A stretch of 64,000 nt of DNA from Simplicispira suum (GTDB lineage Bacteria; Pseudomonadota; Gammaproteobacteria; Burkholderiales; Burkholderiaceae_C): NCBI RefSeq assembly GCF_003008595.1, contig NZ_CP027669.1:3782001-3846000 (forward strand), in the 5' to 3' direction. The notes under the pieces were generated by a model. The model worked only from the letters and a program-made list of their open reading frames with translations. It ran no database searches and was not told the DNA's origin. Below, piece after piece: positions 18,308 through 26,444 of the stretch (the stretch's first letter is position 1; every line of letters starts with the position of its first letter). The translations under genes and the position numbers were made by a program.

Positions 18308-18398
18308 TTCGCTAGGGGTGCCCCGCAGCGCAAGCTGCGTGGGCTGAGAGAGTCCCTTTGAACCTGATTGAGGTCATCCTCGCGCAGGGAAGCCGGAA
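18308..18398 (+). ncRNA. TPP riboswitch (THI element) upstream of cytX
   Basis: The conserved aptamer blocks are all present: GCTAGGGGTGCCC, a P3 hairpin (CGCAGCGCAAGCTGCG), GGGCTGAGAGAGTCCC, then GAACCTGATTGAGGTCAT and CGCAGGGAAGC. A TAGAAT -10-like hexamer lies at 18276-18281. The ATG of cytX is 71 nt downstream, so control is likely translational or by termination in that gap. Confidence 0.95.
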
Positions 18399-18469
18399 CG
18401 CCACGCCAGGTCGCATTGTCAGCGGCATGGCACGCCAGCAGCTCCCGCGCAGGTCTTTACGGAGCTGCC

Positions 18470-19744
18470 ATGACGACACCTACCCTCCCCGCCAACGAAG
18501 CGCTGGCGCCTATCGCGCCCGACCGGCGCGTCTTCGGCCTGCGCGACCACGCTGCGCTGTGGTTCAGCCTGGGCGTCGGGCTGCTGGTGATGCAGGTGGG
18601 CGCCTACCTGATGCCGGCGCTAGGCACCAAGGAAGCCATGCTCGCCATTGTCGGCGGCTCGCTGATTGGCGCCGGCATGCTCGGCTGGGTGGCCAAGATC
18701 GGCTGCGACAGCGGCCTGGCCAGCGCCGGACTGATGCACGCGGTCTATGGACGCAGCTTTGCGCGGCTGCCCATCATCCTGAACATCGTGCAACTGCTGG
18801 GCTGGGGCACGTTTGAACTGGTGATCATGCGCGACGCCACCGTGGCGATTGGCCGCCAGTCGGGCGCCATGCTGGCGGGCTACTGGCCGGTGCTGGCCAC
18901 CCTGCTGTGGGGCGGCGTGATCACGCTGCTGATCAGCGGCTCCATGGTGCAGCTGGTGCGCCAAATCATTTCCCGCGTGGCACTCCCGCTGGTGGTGCTC
19001 TCCTTGCTCTGGCTGACCTGGAAGTTTCTGGGCATGGCGCAGGCGCAAGGGCTCGAAGCCCTTTGGCAGCGGCGCGGCGAAGGCGGCATGGGCGTGCTGC
19101 CGGCGCTGGACCTGGTGATTGCCATGCCGATCTCCTGGCTGCCCCTGGTGGCCGACTACGCCCGCCACGGCAAGAGCGGCAGCGCGGCGCTGCGTGGCAC
19201 CTGGGCGGGCTATGCGCTGGCCAACATCTGGTGCTACGCGCTGGGTGTGCTGGTGGCGCTGGTGCTGCCCAGCGCCGACCTGGTGACGGCGCTGCTGCTG
19301 GCGCAGGGCGGGCTGATTGCGCTCTCGCTCATCCTGATTGACGAGGTGGACAACGCCTATGGCGATGCGTATTCGGGTGCTGTTTCGACGCACAGCCTGC
19401 TGCCGCGCTGGAGCGTGCGCCAGTGGGGCCTGCTGATCGCGCTGCTGTGCACCGGCATGGCGCTGGTGCTGCCCATGCACAGCCTGGAGCCGTTTTTGCT
19501 GCTGCTCAGCTCGGTGTTCGTACCGCTGTTTGGCGCGATTCTCGGGCGCCTCGCAGGGCGCAGCGACGTGGCGGCCCAGGTAGAAGGAGCGCGCCCTGCG
19601 CATGCGGCGCCAATTGCCATCTGGATCGGCGGAATCGCCTTCTACCACCTGCTGCCGCAGTTCAGCTCGGCATTGGGCTCGGCTTTGCCGACCTTGGCGC
19701 TGAGCTTTGCGCTCGCTCGGATCACGCGCACGCACAGCGCCTGA
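18470..19744 (+). CDS. cytX: CytX-type hydroxymethylpyrimidine transporter (NCS1 family)
   Basis: The 424-residue product is a polytopic membrane protein with about 12 helices, from LWFSLGVGLLVMQVGAYLMPAL to the C-terminal IAIWIGGIAFYHLL. It belongs to the NCS1 nucleobase transporters. The location directly behind a TPP riboswitch marks it as CytX, thought to import the pyrimidine precursor of thiamin (HMP). The start is ATG 18470 with GGAG just upstream; the open frame extends back into the riboswitch but those codons are not used. It is convergent with thiD. Confidence 0.88.
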   Translation: MTTPTLPANEALAPIAPDRRVFGLRDHAALWFSLGVGLLVMQVGAYLMPALGTKEAMLAIVGGSLIGAGMLGWVAKIGCDSGLASAGLMHAVYGRSFARLPIILNIVQLLGWGTFELVIMRDATVAIGRQSGAMLAGYWPVLATLLWGGVITLLISGSMVQLVRQIISRVALPLVVLSLLWLTWKFLGMAQAQGLEALWQRRGEGGMGVLPALDLVIAMPISWLPLVADYARHGKSGSAALRGTWAGYALANIWCYALGVLVALVLPSADLVTALLLAQGGLIALSLILIDEVDNAYGDAYSGAVSTHSLLPRWSVRQWGLLIALLCTGMALVLPMHSLEPFLLLLSSVFVPLFGAILGRLAGRSDVAAQVEGARPAHAAPIAIWIGGIAFYHLLPQFSSALGSALPTLALSFALARITRTHSA

Positions 19745-19750
19745 TTACTC

Positions 19751-19803
19751 ACTTTTTTATAGCTTCCAACGCTTTGTGGATAAGCGCTAGAGCCTTAAAA
19801 GAC
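19751..19803 (+). repeat. Copy 4 of ~60-bp palindromic intergenic repeat
   Basis: The segment reads CTTTTTTATAGCTTCCAACG, then TGGATAAGCGCTAGAGCCTT. It fills the gap between the convergent cytX and thiD genes and could act as a bidirectional transcript end. Confidence 0.8.
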
Positions 19804-19810
19804 CAAAAAT

Positions 19811-20662
19811 TTACGGCTGCACCCACTGCGCCACCGGCGCAAAGCCATGGTTCAGCGGCCCGGCGCCCTGCCCGGTGCGCACCTGCGCGCCAGCGGCAAT
19901 CGCGCCCAGGATGTAGGCACGCGCTGCTTGCACCGCCTGCGCCAGCGGCAGGCCGAGCGCCAGCTGCGCGGCAATCGCCGACGACAGCGTGCAGCCGGTG
20001 CCATGGCCGTTGCGGGTGGCGATGCGCGCGGCTTCCAGCCGGGTCAGCCGGCCGCCGGTTTCGATCAGCACGTCGATCACTGCGTCGCCCGCGAGATGCC
20101 CGCCTTTGAGCAGCACGGCCGGGGCGCCCAGCGCGAGCAGTTCACGCGCAGCAGCGTCAAGCGTCTCGGGGCCGGCGATGGCGTGGCCGAGCAGAAGCGC
20201 GGCCTCGTCCAGGTTGGGGGTCACCACCTCGGCCAGCGGGAACAAATCCCGCACCAGCACCTGAACGGTTTCGGCGGCCATCAGCCGGTCACCGCTGGTG
20301 GCCACCATGACCGGATCAAGCACCACATGCGGCAGGCGGTGGCGGCGCACGGCGTCTGCCACCACGGCCACCACTTCGGGCGAATGCAGCATGCCGATCT
20401 TGACGGCATCGACGCCGATGTCTTCCACCACGGCGTCGATCTGCGCGCGCAGCATGTCGGGTGGCACGCCGTGGATGGCGCGCACGCCCTGGGTGTTTTG
20501 CGCGGTGATGGCGGTGATGGCCGTCATGCCGTAGCAGCCGAGCGCGGCAAAAGTCTTGAGGTCCGCCTGGATGCCCGCGCCGCCGCCGCTGTCGGAGCCG
20601 GCAATGGAGAGCACGCGCACGTAGCGGGAGAAAGTGGATTCGGTCTGCGGTTCTGAGGTCAT
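19811..20662 (-). CDS. thiD: Hydroxymethylpyrimidine/phosphomethylpyrimidine kinase ThiD
   Basis: The 283-residue ribokinase-fold enzyme phosphorylates HMP and HMP-P to HMP-PP in thiamin synthesis. Diagnostic segments are IAGSDSGGGAGIQADLKTF, GCYGMTAITAITAQNTQGV, LDPVMVATSGDRL, TPNLDEAALLLG and the anion-hole motif NGHGTGCTLSSAIAA near the C-terminus. The start is ATG 20662 (MTSEPQ). The gene is divergent from thiO and convergent with cytX. No TPP riboswitch lies on its own upstream strand, so unlike its neighbours it seems not to be under direct TPP control. Confidence 0.95.
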   Translation of the reverse strand: MTSEPQTESTFSRYVRVLSIAGSDSGGGAGIQADLKTFAALGCYGMTAITAITAQNTQGVRAIHGVPPDMLRAQIDAVVEDIGVDAVKIGMLHSPEVVAVVADAVRRHRLPHVVLDPVMVATSGDRLMAAETVQVLVRDLFPLAEVVTPNLDEAALLLGHAIAGPETLDAAARELLALGAPAVLLKGGHLAGDAVIDVLIETGGRLTRLEAARIATRNGHGTGCTLSSAIAAQLALGLPLAQAVQAARAYILGAIAAGAQVRTGQGAGPLNHGFAPVAQWVQP

Positions 20663-20740
20663 GCTGGGTGGTCTTTCAACGCAAGTGTGCACTGCGCCAT
20701 GTCAAGGCCGTGGTTTTGGCGCTGTGCTCTAATTCTCGCT

Positions 20741-20879
20741 GGACGAAACAGGGGTGTCCTGCCAAAAACTCAAACGTTTTGGCGCGGACTGAGAAACACC
20801 CTGGGGCGCGTTGCACCTTCCACCGGTTGGTGCACCGCCCCGTTACCCGATCCAGGTCATGCTGGCGTGGGGAGTTTCC
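20741..20879 (+). ncRNA. TPP riboswitch (THI element) upstream of thiOSGE
   Basis: P1 arms GAAAC and GTTTC enclose the aptamer: AGGGGTGTCCTG, an extended P3 hairpin (GCCAAAA...GTTTTGGC), GGACTGAGAAACACCC, a long additional hairpin (GGGCGCGTTGCACC pairing with GGTGCACCGCCC), then ACCCGATCCAGGTCATGC and GTGGGGAG. The aptamer is larger than the cytX copy because of the extended arms. thiO starts 56 nt downstream, and a TCTAAT -10-like hexamer lies at 20728-20733. Confidence 0.93.
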
Positions 20880-20934
20880 AGTACTGGCACCATCCCGGTG
20901 TGCCCGTTTTGTCCGTGAATATGGACGGAACGCG

Positions 20935-22047
20935 ATGACGACAAAACCAACCTCCTTTGCCATTATTGGCGCCGGGCTCATGGGCCGCTTGCTTGCGGTG
21001 TCTCTGGCGCGCGCCGGCCACCAGGTCGACATCTACGACCTGGGCGGGCCCGAGGGCGAGCATTCGGCCGCCCGCGTCGCTGGCGGCATGCTGGCGCCGC
21101 TGGCCGAATCGGCCGTCACCGAGCATGGTGTGGTGCGCATGGGGCGCTATGCGCTGGCGCGCTGGCGGGAACTCCTGGGCACGCTGGCCAGCCCGGTGTT
21201 CTTTCAGCAGGAAGGCACACTGATCGTCTGGCACCGCCAGGATGCGGCCGACGCCGCACGCCTGCGCCAGCAGCTCGCCGCCACACGCGAGCAGGTGCCG
21301 GAACTCCCCGCCATGGAGCCGCTTGATGCCGCACGACTGGCCGAAGTCGAGCCGGCACTGGCGACGCGCTTTGCCAGCGGCATGCTATTGCCCGGCGAAG
21401 GCCAGCTCGACAACCGCCAACTGCTGGCTGCACTGGCACTGGAAATGCAGACGCTGGGCGTGAAAACGCACTGGAACCAGGCCGCCGACCCGGCAGATTT
21501 CGCGCCAGGCACCAGCGGCCAGCCCGGCTGGGTGCTCGACTGCCGGGGCCTGGGCGCACGCAGCACCTGGCACGCCTTGCGCGGCGTGCGCGGCGAGGTG
21601 GCGCGCGTGCATGCGCCCGAGGTCACGCTGGCGCGCCCGACGCGATTGGTGCACCCGCGCTACCCCATCTACATCGCGCCCAAGGAAAACCATGTGTTCG
21701 TCATCGGCGCCACCGAAATCGAAACGGATGATTTGTCGCCCGCGAGCGTGCGCTCGGCGCTCGAACTGCTCAGCGCCGCCTACGCCGTGCACCCCGGTTT
21801 TGCCGAGGCGCGCATTCTTGAAATTGCCACGCAGTGCCGACCCACGCTGCCCGACAACCTGCCCGCCGTGCGCCTGCGCACGCCGCGCGTGCTGGAGGTC
21901 AACGGCCTGTACCGCCACGGCTACATGATTGCGCCGGCCTTGCTCGACGTGGTGCTGGAACTGCTGACCACGGGCGATTCGCCGCTGGCACGCAGCTTTG
22001 ACCTGACGGTGGACACCGCAGAGTCAACCGAGGAACTTGCCGCATGA
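20935..22047 (+). CDS. thiO: Glycine oxidase ThiO (FAD-dependent)
   Basis: The 370-residue flavoenzyme oxidises glycine to iminoglycine, which ThiG uses to form the thiazole ring. The N-terminus has the FAD Rossmann motif IIGAGLMGRLLAVSLARAGH. The substrate domain includes AARVAGGMLAPLAE and the C-terminal FAD segment reads EVNGLYRHGYMIAPALLDVV. The start is ATG 20935 after GGAACGCG; the open frame extends back through the riboswitch but those codons are not used. Its stop overlaps the thiS start (ATGA), which indicates translational coupling. Use of ThiO rather than ThiH suggests an aerobic thiazole route. Confidence 0.92.
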   Translation: MTTKPTSFAIIGAGLMGRLLAVSLARAGHQVDIYDLGGPEGEHSAARVAGGMLAPLAESAVTEHGVVRMGRYALARWRELLGTLASPVFFQQEGTLIVWHRQDAADAARLRQQLAATREQVPELPAMEPLDAARLAEVEPALATRFASGMLLPGEGQLDNRQLLAALALEMQTLGVKTHWNQAADPADFAPGTSGQPGWVLDCRGLGARSTWHALRGVRGEVARVHAPEVTLARPTRLVHPRYPIYIAPKENHVFVIGATEIETDDLSPASVRSALELLSAAYAVHPGFAEARILEIATQCRPTLPDNLPAVRLRTPRVLEVNGLYRHGYMIAPALLDVVLELLTTGDSPLARSFDLTVDTAESTEELAA

Positions 22048-22241
22048 ACCTCACCGTCAACGGCCTACCCCGCACGCTTCAGGCAGGCGCCAGCGTGGCC
22101 GATCTGTTGGCAGCGATGGACGCCAAGCCGCCGTTTGCCGTGGCTGTGAACACCAGTTTTGTTCCAGCAACGCGCCACGCACAACACCTGCTGCAGCCAG
22201 GCGATCACGTTGAAGTCATCTCCCCCGTCACTGGCGGCTGA
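22044..22241 (+). CDS. thiS: Sulfur carrier protein ThiS
   Basis: This 65-residue ubiquitin-fold protein ends in the required Gly-Gly (ISPVTGG), whose C-terminus is adenylated and converted to a thiocarboxylate to donate sulfur to ThiG. The N-terminal MNLTVNGLPRTL and the LLQPGDHVEVISPV strand are typical. It overlaps thiO by four bases and precedes thiG by 15 bp. Confidence 0.95.
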   Translation: MNLTVNGLPRTLQAGASVADLLAAMDAKPPFAVAVNTSFVPATRHAQHLLQPGDHVEVISPVTGG

Positions 22242-22256
22242 GCCGCCCCTATTTTT

Positions 22257-23078
22257 ATGAACACCGCCAGCCCCACCCCAAGCGCTCCCGATACCCTCAC
22301 CCTTTACGGCGAAACCTTCCAGAGCCGCTTGCTGCTGGGCACGGCGCGATATCCCTCGCCCAGCACACTCAAGGCCGCCGTGCAGCAGGCCAGGCCGGGC
22401 ATGGTGACCGCCTCGCTGCGGCGCCAGACCAGCGGCAGCGCAGAAGGCGGCCAGAGCTTTTTCGAGCTGCTGCGCGAACTCGGCGTACCGGTCCTGCCCA
22501 ACACCGCCGGCTGCCACAGCGCGCAAGAAGCGATCACCACCGCGCAGATGGCGCGCGAGGTGTTCAACACGCCGTGGATCAAGCTTGAGGTGATCGGTGA
22601 CGACTACACCCTGCAACCCGACACGCTCAACCTCGTCGCCGCTGCCGAGACGCTGGTGAAGAGCGGGTTCAAGGTGCTGCCCTACTGCACCGAAGACCTG
22701 ATCCTGTGCCAGCGCCTGGTTGATGTGGGCTGCCAGGCAGTCATGCCCTGGGCAGCGCCGATTGGCACCGGGCGCGGCCCCGTCAACCCGTACGGATTGC
22801 AGGTGCTGCGCGACCGGCTCAACGTACCCATGCTGGTCGATGCGGGCCTGGGCCTGCCCTCGCACGCCTGCCAGGTCATGGAGTGGGGTTTTGATGGCGT
22901 GCTGCTCAACACCGCCGTGGCGCTGGCGCAAGACCCGGTTGCCATGGCCGTAGCCTTTGCCGACGCCGTGCGCGCCGGCCGCGCCGCGCGCCGCGCCGGC
23001 GCCATGCAGCCCCAGGCCAGCGCCCAGCCGAGCACGCCGGTGCTGGGCACGCCGTTCTGGCACCATGCACCCGCATGA
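22257..23078 (+). CDS. thiG: Thiazole synthase ThiG
   Basis: The 273-residue TIM-barrel enzyme condenses deoxyxylulose phosphate, dehydroglycine and ThiS thiocarboxylate into thiazole phosphate. Conserved segments are [36 protein letters not shown] with the Schiff-base Lys, [17 protein letters not shown] and [13 protein letters not shown]-terminal Ala/Pro-rich extension of about 25 residues follows the barrel. Its stop overlaps the thiE start by four bases. Confidence 0.95.
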   Translation: MNTASPTPSAPDTLTLYGETFQSRLLLGTARYPSPSTLKAAVQQARPGMVTASLRRQTSGSAEGGQSFFELLRELGVPVLPNTAGCHSAQEAITTAQMAREVFNTPWIKLEVIGDDYTLQPDTLNLVAAAETLVKSGFKVLPYCTEDLILCQRLVDVGCQAVMPWAAPIGTGRGPVNPYGLQVLRDRLNVPMLVDAGLGLPSHACQVMEWGFDGVLLNTAVALAQDPVAMAVAFADAVRAGRAARRAGAMQPQASAQPSTPVLGTPFWHHAPA

Positions 23079-23989
23079 CAGAGTCCACTGCCCTGGCGCG
23101 CGACATCGAGCGCGCCCACGCTGCCAAATTCAGCGCTTTCGCGCCGCTGCCTGCCCCCGCGCCTGAGAGCGACGCGCCGGTGTACCGCGCCGCGCTGGCC
23201 GCCTGCAGCACGCTGGGCTTCATTGCCCAGGATGCGCAGGTGCTGGCCCATGCCTGGCAGGCGCGCTGGGAGCGCACCGGCAGCAGTGCGCCCGACCTCT
23301 GGCCGAGCGTTGCGCAGGATTTTGGTCTGCAGCCGCGCCCCCATGTCGCACCCTTTGCCGCCTGCCCGCAGCAGCTTGGCCTGTACGCCGTGCTGCCCGA
23401 CGCGGCCTGGGTAGGCCGCATGGCGCGCGCGGGCGTGCCCACGGTGCAACTGCGCTTCAAATCGGATGACGCCACCGCCATTGCCCACGAGGTACGCGCC
23501 GCCGTCGATGCCGTGGCCGGCACGCCAGCCCTGCTATTCATCAACGACCACTGGCGCGAAGCCATCACCGCCGGGGCCTACGGTGCGCACCTGGGTCAGG
23601 AAGATCTGGATGCGCTGAGCGCCGCTGAAGTGCAGGAACTGCGGGCCAGCGACCTGCGCCTGGGCGTCAGCACCCACGGCTACGCCGAGATGCTGCGCGC
23701 CGACGCGGTCCAGCCCAGCTACATCGCCCTGGGCGCTGTGTTCCCCACCACGCTGAAACGCATGGCCACCGCCCCGCAGGGCGTCGCGCGCCTGCAGGGC
23801 TACGCCGCGCTGCTGCGCGACTACCCGACGGTGGCGATTGGCGGTATTGGCGCGGAGCAGTTCCGCGAAATTCTGGACACAGGCGTGGGCTCGGTTGCCG
23901 TGGTGCGCGCGCTGGTGGCGGCGCAAGACCCCGAAGCCGAGGCAGTGCGCTTGTTGCGTGCGATGGGCAGCGTAGCGCCAAATTTATAG
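23075..23989 (+). CDS. thiE: Thiamin phosphate synthase ThiE with N-terminal extension
   Basis: The 304-residue protein joins HMP-PP and thiazole phosphate. The catalytic barrel begins near residue 100 ([13 protein letters not shown]) and has [20 protein letters not shown] with [32 protein letters not shown] and the phosphate site [19 protein letters not shown]. ThiE is usually 200-220 residues; the first ~95 here ([29 protein letters not shown]) form an extra helical domain without catalytic motifs, resembling linker regions seen in beta-proteobacterial ThiD/ThiE proteins. thiC is not in this window. Confidence 0.9.
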   Translation: MTESTALARDIERAHAAKFSAFAPLPAPAPESDAPVYRAALAACSTLGFIAQDAQVLAHAWQARWERTGSSAPDLWPSVAQDFGLQPRPHVAPFAACPQQLGLYAVLPDAAWVGRMARAGVPTVQLRFKSDDATAIAHEVRAAVDAVAGTPALLFINDHWREAITAGAYGAHLGQEDLDALSAAEVQELRASDLRLGVSTHGYAEMLRADAVQPSYIALGAVFPTTLKRMATAPQGVARLQGYAALLRDYPTVAIGGIGAEQFREILDTGVGSVAVVRALVAAQDPEAEAVRLLRAMGSVAPNL

Positions 23990-23990
23990 A

Positions 23991-24050
23991 GAAAATGGCC
24001 TCCAGCGCTTACTGGGTAAGCACTGGCAGCTCTCTTTTCGATAGTTTCAG
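23991..24050 (-). repeat. Copy 5 of ~60-bp palindromic intergenic repeat
   Basis: The segment reads AAAATGGCCTCCAGCGCTTA, CTGGGTAAGCACTGGCAGCT and CGATAGTTTC. It lies between convergent thiE and matB. Confidence 0.8.
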
Positions 24051-24053
24051 ATG

Positions 24054-25619
24054 CTATTTGGCTGCCGCAAACAGGCCGCCATACGCTTCGCGCAGCAGGT
24101 TTTTTTGCACCTTGCCCATGGTGTTGCGCGGCAAGTCGGGAACCAGCACGCAGTGCTTGGGAATCTTGTAGTTCGCAAGCTGGGTCTTGAGCGTGCCCAG
24201 CAGGGCTTCGGGCGCCGGCTGACTGCCTGGCCGCGCCACCACCACCGCCACGCCGACCTCGCCGAAATCGGGGTGCGGCACGCCGACCACGGCGCTCTCC
24301 TGCACGCCGGGCAGTTCGTTCAGCACGCCCTCGATCTCGGCCGGATAGACGTTGTAGCCGCCGCTGATGATGAGGTCCTTGCTGCGCCCGACGATGTGCA
24401 CGTAGCCACGCGCATCGACCTGGCCCACGTCACCGGTACGGAACCACCCGTCCCGCGTGAACTCCTGCGCAGTCTTCTCGGGCATGCGCCAGTAGCCGCC
24501 AAACACGCTGGCGCCGCGCACCTGAATGCCACCGATCTCGCCGGCGGGGAGCGCCCGGTCTTGCGCGTCCGCCACCCGCAGGTCCACCCCAGGCAAAGGG
24601 AAGCCCACGGTGCCGCCGCGCCGCTCGCTCTGGTTGTCGTAGCGGGCGTCCGGGCCGTAGGGGTTGCTGGTGAGCATGGTGGTTTCGCTCATGCCGTAGC
24701 GCTCCAGAATCGTGTGGCCCGTGCGCTCCTGCCATTCGCGGAAGGTCTCGATCAGCAGCGGCGCCGAGCCGGAGATGAACAGCCGCATGTTGGACACCGC
24801 GTTGCGGTTCAAAGCTGTCTCTCCCAGCATGCGCACGTACAGCGTGGGCACGCCCATGAAGACCGTGGCGCGGGGCAGCGCGGCCACCACGGCGGCGGGA
24901 TCAAACTTGGCGAACCAGAGCATTTTGCTGGCGCCCAACAGCGCAGCGTGGATGGCGACAAACAGGCCATGCACGTGGAAGATGGGTAGCGCGTGGATCA
25001 GCACGTCGTCCTTGCGCCAACCCCAGTACTCTTTCAGCATGACGGCGTTGGCCAGCAGATTGCCGTGTGTCAGCATGGCGCCCTTGCTGCGGCCGGTGGT
25101 GCCGCTGGTGTAGACGATGGCTGCCAGGGTGTCGGCAGCGCAGACAGCCGGCGTGTGCGTTTCGGCATGGTGGGCTGCGCGCTCCAGCAGGCTGCCGCTG
25201 CGGTCGTCGCCCAACGTGTACACGGCCTGCGTGCCGGCTTGAAATGCGATCTTGGACACCCAGCCAAAAGCGGCGGGCGTGCAGACCACCACGGCCGGCT
25301 CGGCATCGCGCACGAAGTATTCGATCTCGGCACTGCGGTAGGCGGTATTGAGCGGCAGAAACACCAGCCCGGCGCGCAGTGTGGCCAGGTACAGAGTCAG
25401 AGTTTCCACCGACTTTTCCACCTGCACGGCGACGCGCGCGCCCTGGGGCAGATTCAGGCTGTCCATCAGATTGGCAATGCGTGCGCTGGCATGGTCCAGG
25501 TCGGCCCAGGTGTAGTAAAGCGTGCTGCCATCGGGCGCAATCGCTTCAATGGCGGTGGCGCTCAGGTCTTCCGGAAAAGCCGCGCGCAGCGCGGCAAACA
25601 GGTTCTCATTGGCGGGCAT
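24054..25619 (-). CDS. matB: Malonyl-CoA synthetase (MatB-like acyl-CoA synthetase)
   Basis: The 521-residue adenylate-forming enzyme activates malonate, or a methylmalonate-like acid, to the CoA thioester with ATP. Motifs are YTSGTTGRSKGAM (P-loop), LPIFHVHGLFVA, YGMSETTML, WFRTGDVG and the C-terminal catalytic Lys in NTMGKVQKN. It is the last gene of a three-gene operon behind malonyl-CoA decarboxylase and a crotonase, which supports malonate as substrate because the pair MatB/decarboxylase converts malonate to acetyl-CoA. No transporter gene is adjacent. Confidence 0.88.
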   Translation of the reverse strand: MPANENLFAALRAAFPEDLSATAIEAIAPDGSTLYYTWADLDHASARIANLMDSLNLPQGARVAVQVEKSVETLTLYLATLRAGLVFLPLNTAYRSAEIEYFVRDAEPAVVVCTPAAFGWVSKIAFQAGTQAVYTLGDDRSGSLLERAAHHAETHTPAVCAADTLAAIVYTSGTTGRSKGAMLTHGNLLANAVMLKEYWGWRKDDVLIHALPIFHVHGLFVAIHAALLGASKMLWFAKFDPAAVVAALPRATVFMGVPTLYVRMLGETALNRNAVSNMRLFISGSAPLLIETFREWQERTGHTILERYGMSETTMLTSNPYGPDARYDNQSERRGGTVGFPLPGVDLRVADAQDRALPAGEIGGIQVRGASVFGGYWRMPEKTAQEFTRDGWFRTGDVGQVDARGYVHIVGRSKDLIISGGYNVYPAEIEGVLNELPGVQESAVVGVPHPDFGEVGVAVVVARPGSQPAPEALLGTLKTQLANYKIPKHCVLVPDLPRNTMGKVQKNLLREAYGGLFAAAK

Positions 25620-25625
25620 GGCGAA

Positions 25626-26429
25626 TCAGAAGTTGGCTGGACGCTTGGCGAGAAAGGCGTCGATGCCCTCGCGGTGCTCCGCGCTGTCGGCATACATGTA
25701 GGCGCTATTTACTATGTCTTCCATAGCAGCTTGCGCATACCCAGCAAGCGTGGAAGGCGATTTTAAGGCCCGAAGTGTCTGCTTGTTCAGGCGCGCCGCC
25801 TGCGGCGCGAGGGCAGCGATGCGGCCGGCGCTGGCGAGGGCCTCGGCGGCCACGGCGTCGTTGTCCACGACGCGCGAGAGAAAACCACAGGCCTGCATCT
25901 CCGCCGCAGAAAACGTGGCCGCTTCCAGCAGCATTTGCCGCGCTACCGCCTCGCCCAAAGCGCCGGCTACCAGTTGCGCCTCGCGGGGTGCCATGGGGAA
26001 ACCCAGCCGCGCAATGGGTGCGCCAAAACGGGCCGACGCGCCGGCAATACGGATATCGCAGCAGCTGGCAATTTCGACGCCAGCGCCCATGCAGGCGCCG
26101 GCAATGCTGGCGACGATGGGTGCGTCGCAAGCCAGCATGGCAGCGAGTGCGCCCCACACCTCGGTTTCGTGAAATTCACGCAGCGCTGCTTCGTCAAAGC
26201 GAAACGCCGGGTACTCCGAAATGTCGCCACCGGCACAAAATGCGCCGCCCTCACCTTCCACCAGCACGCAGCGAACGCCCGCATCGGCGTTGATCTGCTC
26301 AAACGCGGATTTCAATTCGCCCCACATGGCGCGCGACATGGCGTTGAGGCGGCCGGGGTTGCTGAGCACCACGCGCCAGCCGCTTGCGACGCCCTCCAGC
26401 GGCTCGATGCGGATATGCCCCGTTTCCAT
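25626..26429 (-). CDS. Enoyl-CoA hydratase/isomerase family protein of the malonate operon
   Basis: The 267-residue crotonase has the oxyanion-hole segments GGAFCAGGDI and GACMGAGVEIASCCDIRIA. The first catalytic Glu position (GVE) is kept, but the second, normally PE in the following loop, reads GAPIARLGF, so hydratase activity is doubtful. The C-terminal helix region KSPSTLAGYAQAAMEDIVNS is encoded by a copy of the ~60-bp repeat (25703-25770), after which the common ending YADSAEHREGIDAFLAKRP resumes. It sits 6 bp before matB and 15 bp after the decarboxylase gene. Its role in malonate metabolism is unknown. Confidence 0.82.
   Translation of the reverse strand: METGHIRIEPLEGVASGWRVVLSNPGRLNAMSRAMWGELKSAFEQINADAGVRCVLVEGEGGAFCAGGDISEYPAFRFDEAALREFHETEVWGALAAMLACDAPIVASIAGACMGAGVEIASCCDIRIAGASARFGAPIARLGFPMAPREAQLVAGALGEAVARQMLLEAATFSAAEMQACGFLSRVVDNDAVAAEALASAGRIAALAPQAARLNKQTLRALKSPSTLAGYAQAAMEDIVNSAYMYADSAEHREGIDAFLAKRPANF
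25703..25770 (+). repeat. Copy 6 of ~60-bp repeat, inside a crotonase gene
   Basis: On the minus strand the segment reads AAATCGCCTTCCACGCTTGC, TGGGTATGCGC, AAGCTGCTATGG and ACATAGTAAAT. It aligns with copy 5 (GCCTCCAGCGCTTACTGGGTA...GCAGCT...ATAGT). The reading frame passes through it without interruption. Confidence 0.6.
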
Positions 26430-26444
26430 GTGAGTCCTTCTTTG

